DNA from: Heliocidaris tuberculata
Taxonomy: Eukaryota; Echinodermata; Echinoidea; Camarodonta; Echinometridae
Direction of reading: 5' to 3'
NCBI GenBank assembly: GCA_025618425.1
Contig: CM046833.1
Span: 7,183,538-7,247,537 of the forward strand
DNA length: 64,000 bases
Below are positions 1 to 11,395 of this stretch, one piece after another; within the stretch, counting starts at the first letter, position 1; each line of letters begins with the position of its first letter. The position numbers and the translations under genes are program-made. Under the pieces are notes generated by a model. It made no database searches. It saw nothing but the letters and a program-made list of their open reading frames with translations, and was not told the origin of the DNA.

Positions 1-120
1 CGAAACATAAATGTAAGTTTTTCAGACAGGTAATCAAATTACAATGAAAGATCGTGAAAGGTTGTATTGCAATTAACTTTTAAATGTAGAATTGTTCAGG
101 AACAGGGATAAAGGTTTTGA

Positions 121-163
<43 letters not shown>

Positions 164-1764
164 ACATGATTCTACATCCCAAACTGGAAAGAATAGCCGC
201 CGATTTCACTATTAAAAAAAGAAGAAGATGTTTTCATAAAGTAAAGAAGCATAGGCGTAGTCATTTACACAAGGGGCCGTGGCCCCTTCTGTTCATCCGC
301 TAAAAAAGGGTCACCCACTGTGATTAAGTGTTTCACCCCCCCCCCCCCCTTTCAACAAGTCCCGCTACGCATCATGTTACCAAACATCCGTGCACGAAAA
401 GGCCCGTGCAAGTGGCATGTGCTGTCAATAGTAAATTCTGTAGGAAGGCTGCTTAACATGTGAATGATCCTTTGTCGTGTAATGACAAGTTTCGCTTTCT
501 GACAAATAAATGATGTGGGATTGAATGCTATTGTGAAGAGCTTTCAATGGATATTGGAGGGCCATAACACTTCAAAGAAATATCACGTGCATATCATTTA
601 TCATTCATCTCTCAGGAGAGCGAGCTTTACTTTGGTTAAGGAGGAGTGAAAGTGTTTTTTTGTTTTTTTGTGTTTTTTTGTGTTTTTTTTTTTTTTTTTA
701 AGGTAGTCTAGTAGACACACAAAATAGCCTTCCAAAAATGTCCAGAACAGGATGAGCGTGTTAAGGCGTATGCGTTTAGGGAGACTCGCATGTTTGGGTC
801 CTTAATGTAATTGTGCACGCATCATAAAGGGGGAAATAAAGTGGAAGTGAAGTAGAAAAGAGCAATGAAAATATATTTCAAGCACATGTCATATATGCTT
901 TTATACTTTCTTCTCCAGATCTACCTGAAAATATACATAGCCATACTGTAATTAAGATATTGTATAAAGTACTTCGTCTACAGAAGACTTATGAAATTTG
1001 TTGCTCTATGAAAACTGATTTTTTTTTTCCAAGCATATTATAATGCCTATTAAACGGGTACAATATTATCGTGTGTGATTTAAAAGTCCTTAATATTTTG
1101 TTCAGATAGCAATGTTTTGAAACATGACTTGTAAGAAACTACATCGTAAAGAGTTATATGACTTAACCGTGGTTGTAGTGTACTGTGGCAACTACAGAAT
1201 GTATTAATAAAACCTACCCTCAGGCGGAATAAACAAAACTAATTGGGGAAAATGAAAACGTGTATGATTTTTAGGAAGAGGAAGGTAATAATGACAGATC
1301 TAAGAGTATTGTCAACTTTTTACCAATACTTTCCCCAATTATAAAGGAATAACGGCTGCACAAATAAAAACATTAAACTGTGTACAAAGGTCTACACGGG
1401 AATGTATTAAAATAAAGTGCCCATTCGGTCACTTCTCGTCTGAAATATTTTTATAGACAATGTTAGAGTACATGTAGGCAAAGACTTTAGGAAAGGGCCA
1501 AGTCTTTCCTAGCAACATTTGTTGGTAAAAACGAGAATTCTAAAAGATAGAAATCAGGGGGTTGTTTCTTCAAACCAGCATAACGGCAAGACCAGCGACA
1601 TAGCGACGCTGTCCGTCGTTCAACTTGTCCGCTAAGTGTTTCACAAATCCGTCTTTGCCAAGACCAGCGACAACTTCCCTGACAAACCTGTCATATCTTT
1701 TTAGAACGCCATCTCAAACCAACTTGTAGTGAGTCTATGGGCTGCGAAAAATGAGAAATGTGAA
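1..1764. other. No gene seen; repeats only
   Basis: No open frame with coding character. It holds an A-rich (AAAAC)n run near 120-165, a C-tract near 337-350 and a T/G-rich run near 654-700. Between 1570 and 1690 a phrase beginning AAGACCAGCGAC occurs twice. Nothing here resembles the missing 5' exons of gene 1. Confidence 0.6.
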
Positions 1765-1768
1765 TTAA

Positions 1769-2270
1769 AGGGATTGATTAACTTTGCCCAGGATTGAAAA
1801 AAAAAATCAATGTTCCAGCTAATGCTGTAATCATAATTGCAAATCTTTAGGTCAGACAGGAATCGCCTGAGTTTTATAAGCTGATCGGTCGTTTATATAT
1901 CAGGATATTTACGATTGAATATTGATGTCGGGATACTAGTACCACCGAATCCTAAAGAATTCTTACGGTTCTATCACAGAATACCGCACAATGAATGAAT
2001 CACGAATCCCTTTTTCTTCACGGGCTGGAAACCCGCTCTGAAATCGCCAAGCGCTGGTGCTTGGTTTTTGTGACTGCAGCGCAGCGAAGAAGCAGAGCGA
2101 CTTGCGCTATAGCGATCGATCGCTTTTTTCTCTTTTTTAGGATAGTAAACGAGTTCCATTTTCTCTCATACTTTCACATATCCTTAATTATATATGTAGT
2201 TAGAGGACTGCACACAATTCACTGCCATTTGAGCTGATTTTTGATTTTTTTACAAAGTTAATCAATCCCT
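1769..2270. mobile_element. TTAA-flanked MITE with 18-bp inverted ends
   Basis: The element opens with AGGGATTGATTAACTTTG and closes at 2253-2270 with its exact reverse complement. TTAA lies directly outside both ends (1765-1768 and 2271-2274), as expected for a TTAA target duplication. At about 502 bp with no transposase frame it is a non-autonomous element. The AGGG...CCCT ends and TTAA target match the THAP element at 19988-21387, suggesting related Kolobok-like (or piggyBac-like) mobilisation. The superfamily is inferred; the ends and TTAA are seen directly. Confidence 0.8.
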
Positions 2271-2274
2271 TTAA

Positions 2275-5200
2275 GAGAAAATTTATTTCCTATCTCCAAG
2301 GATTATCTTTATCATTCCTTAATCAAATAGTTTTATTAATGTTTGTATTAGCGGACAATATTGTACAGACGGACAATAATGTTATTATGGCCTTTTGACC
2401 CCCAACAAGTAAATGAGATTAATATTAAAAATACCCACATCTATCTGCCATAGAACCATCATCGAAAATGGAGCAGTCTGTATATACAGACCCATGTGAA
2501 CGACAATTTATCATGTTTGTATTTTACCTATATTTTTCCCTTTTCACGCATTCCTTTGATATAAATGATATTACATGTATTGTCTATCAATGAATATTGA
2601 AAATATCACGGTATCCTCTTACTTACAAATCTAGATTCGTACATCACAAAAGCATCCTCGAGTTTTCTCAATTTTATAGATTATAAGATGCTATAAGTAA
2701 TACATTTTTCATGAAAATGGGATATCTGTAGCATCAGTATTAAATTTCGCTGCCATTTTGGACATTTTGGAACATTTTGGACTATGTATCATTGAGTTGT
2801 CGTTTATCACGTCTTCGTGAAACAGTTCGTCAGGTCTATGACATTTCCGTAGATCGCTGACAAGAGTTATGACTGTCATGGAGTTGATTTGATGAAACGA
2901 CCCCCATGGAGATTGTTTCAAGTATACTGTTTTCAGAGAAAATGAAAGGAGGAGACAAATAGCTACTTAGACGTCTGTCATTCTCATGTTGTATCCATTA
3001 GTGTTTATTTACTCTAGCAGGTTTACAGAGTGAAATATACAACAGTCAACATGATATAGTTATTCAAGTGGTATGATAAATTATTTGTTTTCATACACGC
3101 TGCTAACGTGACGATGTAATGTTTATTAAAATCAACAATGTTAAATTGCAGTATATAACCAACCATGTTGCGAAGTGAGCTTGTCTGATTCTTTTAACAT
3201 ACTAACGAACACCTAGTGACAGAAATTCCTTTGGGGTGTGAAAGAGTGATCTTATTGATAGTACCAATCACGTATGACAGGACATCACAAGTTGTCAGCA
3301 TGACTTTTTTATGATTATGAGACATGAATTTCATTCTTGCATCATTGAATAAAGGCATCATTTGAAATCGAAATGATTGTTAAGAGTCAGAGCTACAAAA
3401 AACAAACAGGTCTAAATAAAGACATGCCCGGCTGACCAATTATACTTTTTATCGTTAGCGATTTATGATAATCCATTGTCAGGCATCTATCTTTCGCGCT
3501 AACTCATATTTGTTATCGTTTGAGATCTATGAACACGTTTTAGTAATATGCTCTCTTACATTTTATTGGCCCCTTGCGCTTTTAAGCGTTTCTCATCATA
3601 TTTAGAAAAGTTTATTATTTCATTATGATGTCTCTGTGACGTGTTCAAACTTTCCATGAATATATTTTGAGCTGTAAAGCATTTCGAAGCCAATAAGCCT
3701 GTTTACTTACTCATAAACTAATTGCGCATTGCCTTGGAAACGCTACAAGAATAACATTTTGTCAGTATCACTTCATAAAGGCACAAGGAATTGTCGACAA
3801 TTCGTGACAGAAACAAAATAAACGTTGGATTAAAGCAGGAAACTACTACTACTACTACTAATAATAATAATAATAATAATGGTGGTTTCTTATTAAGCGC
3901 TTAAGTCCATCACGCATGATGATCATGGCGCTTTACAAAATGCACTTATACAAAATAAAGTACAACAATATATACAACAGTTACTTATCATTAAACGAAG
4001 ATCATAATATAACATACTCTGGTTTACCTTTAATCTGTCTTCATATGCCATCACGTGGATTTTATACCGAATATCTATCTCTCTCCCTACATTATGTACA
4101 GGCCGTTTACCATCTTTCATTCATTTCCAATTCCTTATTTTGATCTATTTGGCAGAAAGTGGAGAAGACTTCTTCACATTTTTAACCGTTACAGCCGCAA
4201 TAAAGGAATACATTTATAATATTTCCAGTTATATGTATAAAAGTGTTTTAAGAAGGTTCAGTCCTGATCTACAGATGTTAACATATCCATTCAGTTGGAG
4301 TGGTTAGGGATGGGGTGAATATTAATCATAAGCTGTAGTGAATTACGAAATTTTTCAAACAGATTGAAAGTTTTTTTTCCCAAAACTTTGTTTTGCTCTC
4401 TTTTTGTTCAAAATCAAATAATATGAAATGTGGTTCTAATACCCTTATGAATTGTTGACTCAATATCAATCTTTGAAGGAAATTACCCGTTTAATTTAAA
4501 GGGTTATCCTTATTTAGAGTATCGTTACTTCTAAAGTAGTAATAAACTTGTCTACTTTTTCCTTTCTTTTTTGTAAGGCCCACTTTCAAGATATTAGGCA
4601 AAATCAAATTGAAGTGAAAACTCCCTAGAAATCATTTTTTTTTTAAAGTTCATCACCTTTGAACTTAAACATTCCTTTAACGGCTATCTACATTCATATT
4701 ATCGAACTTGAAAGAAATAACGTTACATAATGATATGAAGAGGTTCTAATCAAGCCTCTCCTGTAGCCCGATTGAGATATTCTGATATGATTCTTGATTC
4801 CCAAGGTGCATCCATGGCCCATCTGTTGCATAATTCAGAACCAAACTTTTCAGCAAAACAGCTTTAAAAATGCCACCCCCCCAAAAAAAAAAAAATGAAA
4901 TAGAACTATATACCAATACATAAAGTGAATAAAAAGGGGAAAAATCAAATAATAGTAGATAAAACAAAAACTAAAATGAAACTATCTATAAAAAAATAAA
5001 TGAATAAATAATAACAAAATATATAATGATGTATATGACAAAAATGTAATAATATTAAAGAAAGGATATAATGCATCGATAGACATCTTGATGCTTTGAA
5101 GCATGTAAAGAATTTGGAAAGAGCTGCATCTCTATTATCATCTGGGCTAGAGACAAAGAGACCGACTCGACATCCTACTAAACCGACAGCCCACGAGACC

Positions 5201-6700
5201 GGCTTGACAGTTTATAAGACTGACAGCCCATGAGATCTCGAGGACCTTCTGAAAAGTTAAAGGTTCATGATAAAGAAAGAAAGAAAAAAAAAACAAAAAA
5301 ACAAAAAACAAAAAACATGTGGGGTGCCGGTTTACTCTGATGTCCTCGAACAGCTTTCACAGGTGGCAGAGAATCCGGAATATAGATCTGAACTGACGTT
5401 AGAAACAAGTAAGTGCATAGGCGTAGCGGGGGGGGGGGGGGGGGGGGGGGGGGTGGATGAAGGAAGCCATGCCTCTCGCTCGGCTGTTCATTGTATAAAA
5501 TCAAAATTAAAATACATGCATAAATACACCATTACACTTAACACGATTATTTCGTTAAGGGCCAGCTTTTGATGATTTTTATGAGGAAATGAATGTGTTT
5601 TATCTGTCTTTTTAAAAAGTTAATCATGCCGCGTTTGCTGATTAGCAAATCAGTTTTATCGCAACCTGAATTTGAGGGAGGGGGCTGCTCCCCTGTTCAA
5701 ATAAATTACATATAATCTGATTTAGAAAAAAAAACATTACAATTGAAATAAAATCTTATATTGTATAGACAGAGGCTTTACCGACTGAGCCAACTTTCCT
5801 CCTCAATGTATACTTTATCATATTTTCTGTTTTATAGAAGTTACTTTTGTCCAGTTTGTTTTGGATATTTGTTTTATTTCGTCATTTTAGATATATTGAT
5901 GTTGCGCAATCGCCTTCTTTCTTTTGTCAACCTTTTTCACCTAGCGTGGGTCCAAAACACAAATACAAACTTGTCTTCCCATTATCCATGCAAATCCGTC
6001 CGCTTAAATCCGTATAGGTCAGGGGTGTTCATCCATGTTCATAATGGGGGGGGGGGGGGGGGGGTGGTTACCGGCGAGGGATTAAAGCGATCGGGATGAT
6101 TGAGGGTGTGGGAATTTTTCAGAAATTTGTCCCTAAAACTTGCATTTTAGAGCATCCCAAAATGGTTTTTTAATGCAAAGAAGGAATGCACGGATGTACA
6201 CCAATGGACAGAACCCCTTAATTGAGAATAACAATGCGAGCGAACGAATTTTCATTGATATTTTCGCATTGGAATTATGGCATTTCTTATTTCCTTACTT
6301 CTAATCATCAAAGAATATGATGGTATTTCGATATCTAGCATAATGTGTTTGAATAATAAATTACTTTAAAGTTAATGTGTCATAATTCTTATTTATTATA
6401 TCTCAAAATATTGGGGTTGGGATGATAATACAGGCCACCCCCCCTTTTTTTTTTTGGGGGGGGGGGTATATATCCCAATCCCCCCCCTTCCCCTTAAGTT
6501 TGTTTTGTACGCTGTAGAAGATTGGCTTACTCTCCCCAAACGAATTTAACCTTACATGAATGGAGAATCAGGAGAAATTTTAAAACTGAGAGGGTAGATA
6601 TTTCCCAACTCTATTTCAGCAAATAATGTTAATAAAGCTCCTAAGTTTAATCTATTTATAGACTGAAATCATTAATATCAGTTAACTGTTCATTAACATC
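2275..6700. other. Long non-genic stretch with dispersed repeats
   Basis: No convincing coding frame. It holds an ACT/AAT microsatellite at about 3843-3880 followed by a dispersed repeat with AAGCGCTTAAG and GCGCTTTACAA phrases, which are typical of marine invertebrate repeats. Poly-G runs lie near 5428-5450, 6044-6064 and 6446-6466. The short frames here are low complexity or antisense to each other. Confidence 0.55.
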
Positions 6701-6701
6701 A

Positions 6702-6702
<1 letters not shown>

Positions 6703-6792
<90 letters not shown>
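6703..6792. repeat. (AT)n-(GT)n compound microsatellite
   Basis: About 27 AT units run directly into about 17 GT units. The left flank 'AACTGTTCATTAACATCAGTG' type sequence recurs before the AT tract at about 8108-8130, so the microsatellite is part of, or grew from, a dispersed repeat. Confidence 0.9.
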
Positions 6793-6793
<1 letters not shown>

Positions 6794-6794
<1 letters not shown>

Positions 6795-6904
6795 TAAACA
6801 AGTAAATAAAAATTCCGTTAAACTCAGAAGTTTTAAAATTTTCGGCCAAAGGCCTTCGGATGAAAGCTTCTGAGTTTAACGGATTTTGTTATTTACTTGT
6901 TTAC
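6794..6904. repeat. Long near-perfect inverted repeat (hairpin)
   Basis: The left arm 6794-6830 and right arm 6867-6904 are reverse complements over about 37 bases, ending in ACTCAGAAG / CTTCTGAGT around a 36-base loop. The loop contains TTTTCGGCCAAAGGCCTTCGG, a phrase type often seen at ends of Penelope-like and similar elements in marine genomes. A related phrase (ACGTTTCGGTC) occurs near 32860. Assignment to a Penelope-like terminus is inference. Confidence 0.7.
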
Positions 6905-6987
6905 CACTCATCTCTACATTTACAATTCCAAAGCAGAACTTATATTTTGGTATTCTTCATATACATGTATATATATTTTGGTATTCT

Positions 6988-7046
6988 TCATATATATATA
7001 TATATATATATATACATACATTCACACACACACACACACACACACC
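6988..7046. repeat. (AT)n-(CA)n compound microsatellite
   Basis: An AT run of about 26 bases is followed by ACATACATTCA and then about 12 CA units. It explains the Ile/Tyr/Thr/His-repeat frames here, which are not genes. Confidence 0.85.
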
Positions 7047-7207
7047 CATGTATTAGGGAGACACTTTTGTCTTATTTATTTGTCCTCGTGTCTCCCAATA
7101 CACCATCCACTTATATTGTTTATATATTGTAAAGCATTTCGTTTGTTTGTTTGTTTTTGTTTGTTTGTTTTTGTTTATTTGTTGTTGTTTTTATTGTTTT
7201 TTGTATT

Positions 7208-7333
7208 GTTTGCAGCGGTTTTTGCGTGTAAAACAGAAATATGACGACGCTCTTGATTATACTTCCAGGCAGGGGCGGATCCATGATTTTGAAAAAAAAG
7301 AAAAAAAAAGGAGGGGGCACAGTGCCGTAAAAG
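7208..7333. repeat. Dispersed repeat, copy 1 (TTTGCAGCGG ... CACAGTGCC)
   Basis: This stretch matches 8213-8322 almost base for base: GCAGCGGTTTTTGCGTG, then ACGCTCTTGATTATACTT, then GGCGGATCCA, then GGGCACAGTGCC. The internal CAGGGGCGGATCCA looks like an hAT-type terminus, a common end sequence in marine invertebrate genomes. No protein is encoded. Confidence 0.65.
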
Positions 7334-7688
7334 TACGTAATAAAATGAACATTTTTTAAAATTTATTTTATTCAAATTTTTTTATTGGGTTGGGATCCAA
7401 AATCCACAGAAGATCAGAATCGAACAAAATATGTTATATTCTAGATGATATGTGGTTAATATTTACAAACTTTTAAGTGCCAAATTATGAAATATTACAT
7501 ATTATAGTTAAATTAGCAAAGACTTACAATTTCTCAGCTGGGAAACTCCTAATACACAGATTATGAATTCAAGGTATGAGTCCATAATGTTCTTGAAGTG
7601 TATAGAGTAACTTGGTTGCTAAATCACAATGATGAATCCCAAATAGTAAATCCGAACTGTTGTTGTCCAACTTTTAAAAGAAGATTCC

Positions 7689-7898
7689 AGAAGATCCAGC
7701 CAAAGAATGTTCAAGGTAATTCAGGAAATCATCGAACACTATGTTGATTATGATGTCGAACACGATGCCAATATAGACGTCGAACACGATGTCAATAACG
7801 ATGTCGAATACGATGTCAAGGATGATGTCCACGACGAAGACCAAGACGAACTCGAAAGGTTGATATCAACACGATCAATATCAGATGATGGTAACTGA
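7689..7898. repeat. 12-bp tandem repeat (GATGTCGAACAC)n with unique tail
   Basis: A degenerate tandem array with unit GATGTCGAACAC that reads as repeated Asp-Val-Glu-His. It is followed by a unique tail (AGGTTGATATCAA..., then a stretch ending ACTGAGAATTTA). The same array and the same tail recur at 56480-56690, so both belong to one dispersed element. The open frame across the array is a by-product of its 12-base period, which preserves frame. Confidence 0.7.
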
Positions 7899-7906
7899 GA
7901 ATTTAT

Positions 7907-7991
7907 GCAATATATAAAGAGTTTCGTCGCAAAACAGGTTATCTGAGAGTCTACGCAATATATAAAGAGTTTCGTCGCAAAACAGGTTATC
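7907..7991. repeat. 48-bp direct duplication
   Basis: The segment beginning GCAATATATAAAGAGTTTCG at 7907 is repeated at 7955 with a 48-base period, each copy ending CAAAACAGGTTATC. The TATATAAAG in each copy resembles a TATA box, but no transcript is evident. Confidence 0.75.
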
Positions 7992-8127
7992 GTTAAAGAT
8001 GTCTGACAAAAGAAGAAAGATTTTTATTTATTTTATCGATCTTAAATCAGAATTTGGCAAAGTGGTGTAAAACTAGAGTTTTGAATCATCAAATCATTAA
8101 TACAATTCAACTGTTCATTTACATCAG

Positions 8128-8130
8128 TGA

Positions 8131-8189
<59 letters not shown>
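8128..8189. repeat. (AT)n microsatellite
   Basis: About 60 bases of near-pure AT with a single ACAT interruption. It follows the same dispersed flank seen before the tract at 6703. Confidence 0.9.
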
Positions 8190-8194
<5 letters not shown>

Positions 8195-8212
8195 CATTTC
8201 GGTTTTTCTGAT

Positions 8213-8322
8213 TGTTTGCAGCGGTTTTTTGCGTGTTAAACAGAAATATGAAGACGCTCTTAATTATACTTTCAGTCAGAGGCGGATCCAGGATTTTGTA
8301 AAAGAGAGGGCACAGTGCCAGA
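8213..8322. repeat. Dispersed repeat, copy 2
   Basis: Second copy of the repeat at 7208-7333. A CAG-rich motif with GGCGGATCCAGGATTTTG at 8277 and an oppositely oriented TATACGCCACTG ending at 8623 could be the two ends of an hAT-like element. The flanks do not show a clear 8-bp duplication, so I do not call it as one. Confidence 0.55.
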
Positions 8323-8330
8323 AATCTCAT

Positions 8331-8949
8331 TTTTCGGTTGCTTTACTAAAATCCTTGAATATTTCTCCATTTTGTCCTTTGAGAAGGAAGTGAATATCGA
8401 TGTTCAAAATTTCAATCTCTAGCCCTCGATTGCACAGCTCGGTTGTGGATTTTCTTTGTTAAAATGCATAAGAAATTGTGTTGGGGGGGGGGGATAATAA
8501 ACAAATATATGTACAGCTTTGCCCCTCGCTTGTACAATAACATAGATAAGTTTGGGGGGGGGGGGGGGTGGAGCAAAAATTCAATGTTAACCCCTGGCTA
8601 CATAATTCCTATATACGCCACTGGTTAAGAGGTGATGTAAGAAGTCAATGAGATATCATTTGGAAAAGTATAATAAAGGAAAGCAAAGCTGCATTTAAAT
8701 TATCTTCATCCCGTTCAAAATTGTAAAGAAGCTATATGAAATTTTTGAGTTACTTTGATCACAAGAACCTCAATTTAGTAATGCATAAAAGAGGCGCACT
8801 GATTACAGCTATCTTCATTATGTTTATCATATAGAAATCAGACTTTTTTTTTTCCTGGTAAAATTAATCTTTGTGTACTGTATAGAACATTGCATTACAC
8901 AGGAGGGGCGTTGGCCCATTATTATTCCCCCCCCCCCATTTTTATATAG
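8331..8949. other. Upstream flank of gene 1 V exon; no first exon seen
   Basis: Poly-G runs lie near 8483-8492 and 8556-8569, and a C-tract (8930-8938) precedes the acceptor. I looked for a hydrophobic ATG exon ending in phase 1 like the one at 35853 and did not find one here or further upstream. The signal peptide of gene 1 is therefore either outside the window or too diverged to see. Confidence 0.5.
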
Positions 8950-9249
8950 GTACACCACAAAAGATGACCACGCGTATTTGGAAGGACATAGGATTGCAAT
9001 GCCTGGGGACTAAAACAGCGGATCAAATAGTGAAAATAATCTGGAGTAAAACAAATGGCCCAATATTTTTTGCATGTCACAGTACTGAGTGTGAAATCAA
9101 CGGGACTCGTCACTCGTTTGAAATGGGAGAACATTTCCTTAGCATTCTGCACATTAAAAACTTTTCACTGAACGACGACGGTGAATACTTATTCCAAATG
9201 ACTTCTGTATATGCCAAAATGGAATGCCAAGTCCGCCTTACAGTAAACG
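8950..9249 (+). CDS. Gene 1 V-like Ig exon (phase 1-1)
   Basis: The exon starts after TATATAG and ends AACG|GTAGAT. It encodes a V-like Ig fold: B-strand Cys in GLQCLG, C-strand Trp in KIIWSK, and the F-strand block SLNDDGEYLFQM. The usual F-strand Cys is Phe here (YLF instead of YxC). Other cysteines lie in the C'-region (FACHSTECEING) and in the G strand (KMECQV). The NGT and NFS sequons are potential glycosylation sites. It is the counterpart of 44042-44346 in gene 4 and of 25798-26109 in gene 2. The loss of the canonical Cys is shared with gene 4, so it is inherited rather than a sequencing error. Confidence 0.85.
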
Positions 9250-9851
9250 GTAGATTCAATATCATATCCTGTATTAATATGTTCTATCAACCTAATATAA
9301 TGATGTGTTGTTCTCAATATTAATCAACTAACAAAAAATTATGTTAATGGTGTAATAAAAAACAGAAAAAAAAAAGATGGGAACACCAGGATATTATGTA
9401 AATATGTACATGTATGTTATTAATAATCCTCACACATATGACAAAAATAATGATACTATGATTCACTTTCTGTTAAATCGTGTAATATTATGTCCGTACA
9501 TTTCATATTATGCATTAGTGACATTGCTATATTACCAATCGAGAGAAAAACAAATGAACTGAGCTTCTTATGTATGAATATATGACAATAATGATAAAGA
9601 TGACAATTCAAAAACGAAAAATATTGATAACGATGGTGACCATAGGCTGTTCTCGCACCTTTAGAGAGTACGTTTAAAGAAAGGAACTTTAGGATGGTCG
9701 TGTAATGGGCAAACGTTATCACTGTCACAAAATATTGTCAAAGTATGTCGATTACATTAGGCCTAAGATGTAGTGAACGATACAGTAAAAAATTTGGCAA
9801 TTAGAATCATATCTTATCTTTGCTATCCGTATTGTTTTAAACTAATTCAAG
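9250..9851 (+). other. Intron of gene 1 between the two Ig exons
   Basis: AT-rich intron of about 600 bases with no coding signal; the short frames inside are not conserved in gene 4. It ends with TAATTCAAG at the acceptor, similar to ATTTCAAG in gene 4 and AGTCAAG in gene 2. Confidence 0.75.
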
Positions 9852-10199
9852 TTCCACCGACGGCCTTAATCTTGGTCGACAGAGACGATGCTACCCTTCT
9901 GCAGAACAACAGATCGCTCATCATTGCAGAAGGGGAAAACAAGACAATAATTTGTAAAACTAGTACATCGGTTAAACCTGCCGTAAATTTGATATGGGAA
10001 ACACCGGAGGGAATCAACATCAGTAAAGATTCTTATGAAGAGGTTCAGGATGAACGAGATGGGCGTCTTGTTGAGCCAACAAGGACATTAAGCTTTGAAG
10101 CAACATGCGTGTCTAGTAAAGATGTCCTGCTTGTCTGCAAGGTGGCTGCTAGCTCACATTTTGAACATATTAAGACATCGATTCATATTACAAGTAAAG
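9852..10199 (+). CDS. Gene 1 C-like Ig exon (phase 1-1)
   Basis: It encodes 116 residues between TTCAAG and AAAG|GTAAGT. Ig hallmarks are the B-strand Cys in KTIICKT, the core Trp in NLIWETPEG and the F-strand Cys in LLVCKVA, with NRS, NKT and NIS sequons. It begins VPPTALILVD, and gene 4 (VPPTGLILSD) and gene 2 (VPPIGLDLVD) begin alike. The spacing and the missing YxC signature suggest a C2/I-set-like second domain rather than a V domain. It sits membrane-proximal, before the stalk exons. Confidence 0.87.
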
Positions 10200-10359
10200 G
10201 TAAGTATTCCAAAATACTTGTAATGTAACCAATATTTATATCATTTGTCATGTTTATGAGAAATTAATGAATTTTCACACGGCTGGCTTTATAGAATAAT
10301 TGTTCTTGATAATATTTTCCTAAGACATGTAAGCTAGTGCGTGTAACCACGCTAATTTA

Positions 10360-10578
10360 GAGTGGATGTTACCCCCAAAGGATTCTGCAACAGTGGTGAG
10401 TTTTATGGAGAGGTGCAGGATGTACGAGATCAACATTTAGGCGTACTGACAGTACGGGTAGTACAATTCACTCCAACACACGGGGATAGTGAAGCGATTA
10501 AAATGATTGTCTCTAGGATACATAAAAATTCAGCGTCTTCTGAAAATATGTGTACGTCTATTTACATTCAAAACAAAA
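10360..10578 (+). pseudogene. Degenerate second copy of the C-like Ig exon
   Basis: Translation gives GEVQDVRDQHLGVLTVRVVQ and then a block ending in SSENMCTSIYIQNKS. This aligns with the second half of the C-like Ig exon (EEVQDERDGRLVEPTRT... SIHITSKG), and a GTAAAC donor stands at the expected end. The 5' half with the B-strand Cys is gone, there is a frame change near the Trp region (EWMLPP in one frame, the rest in another), and the F-strand Cys position reads Ser. It is probably a relic of an ancestral three-Ig-domain gene or of a local exon duplication. Confidence 0.65.
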
Positions 10579-10589
10579 GTAAACAGCCC

Positions 10590-10622
<33 letters not shown>

Positions 10623-11050
10623 GATTCAGCAAAGAATCATAAAAACTCATTGAATGACAATTCTAGGGGATTTTTAATACGGCCTAAAGAACCGGGTCTT
10701 TAATGCAAGGGTGGATACTGGCTTGTTGAAATAAGGTGGTGGTGCGGGGGTGTAGGGGGTTTTGGGGTTCCAAAGAACCAGAATTTCGGTTATCCTGCCA
10801 ACAATCCCCAGAGGGGGGACTAGCTAGAAAAAATTATCTGACATTCCCCCATAAAATAACAATAATTAAAGAATAAAGGAAAGCAAAAATCACTCCTTGG
10901 GGGGTTGGGGTACATCCATCTATATAAAGGATATTTTGTCATGGTATGACATAGCGATGCATTTTGTAACGTTTCTTTGCATTTTTCCCTGCGCTACACA
11001 TTTATGCCTTAATAATCATTTTAATGAATTATATGGTAATACGTATGCAG
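10579..11050 (+). other. Gene 1 intron with T-tract and G-rich repeat
   Basis: A T-tract (about 10592-10621) directly follows the dead Ig exon. A G-rich decayed repeat lies at about 10730-10920. No coding signal before the stalk acceptor TACGTATGCAG. Confidence 0.6.
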
Positions 11051-11131
11051 GGTTCCCTACCTCTCGCGAAAATCAATGGACAACCCCTGGAGAAATGCAA
11101 ACAGTGTTCACGGCTTATGAAGATGTTGAAG
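11051..11131 (+). CDS. Gene 1 stalk exon 1 (phase 1-1)
   Basis: An 81-base exon between TATGCAG and GAAG|GTAAAT. It encodes a 27-residue Thr/Pro-rich linker beginning GFPTSRENQWTTPGE. The gene 4 exon at 46010-46090 has the same length and phase and begins GLTPSRGSWLTSPKE, so conservation supports it. It separates the membrane-proximal Ig domain from the membrane. Confidence 0.75.
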
Positions 11132-11325
11132 GTAAATCGTCTAATATATTTTATTTTCATTGAATATGAAAGCACCCCCCCCCCCAGTGGCGGATTGGGG
11201 GGGGGGGTGCAGCAGGCACCCCTCTAAATATGCAACAATAAACAATGATCGAAAGCTTGACAAATAAAGGACAATAAAAGATACGACCGTCTTACAGTGA
11301 CAATTCTTTCATTTTAGAGAGAGAG

Positions 11326-11395
<70 letters not shown>

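Noticed and set aside
8277..8623. hAT-like element between CAGAGGCGGATCC and TACGCCACTG
   Set aside because: Ends are only loosely inverse and the flanks show no 8-base duplication.
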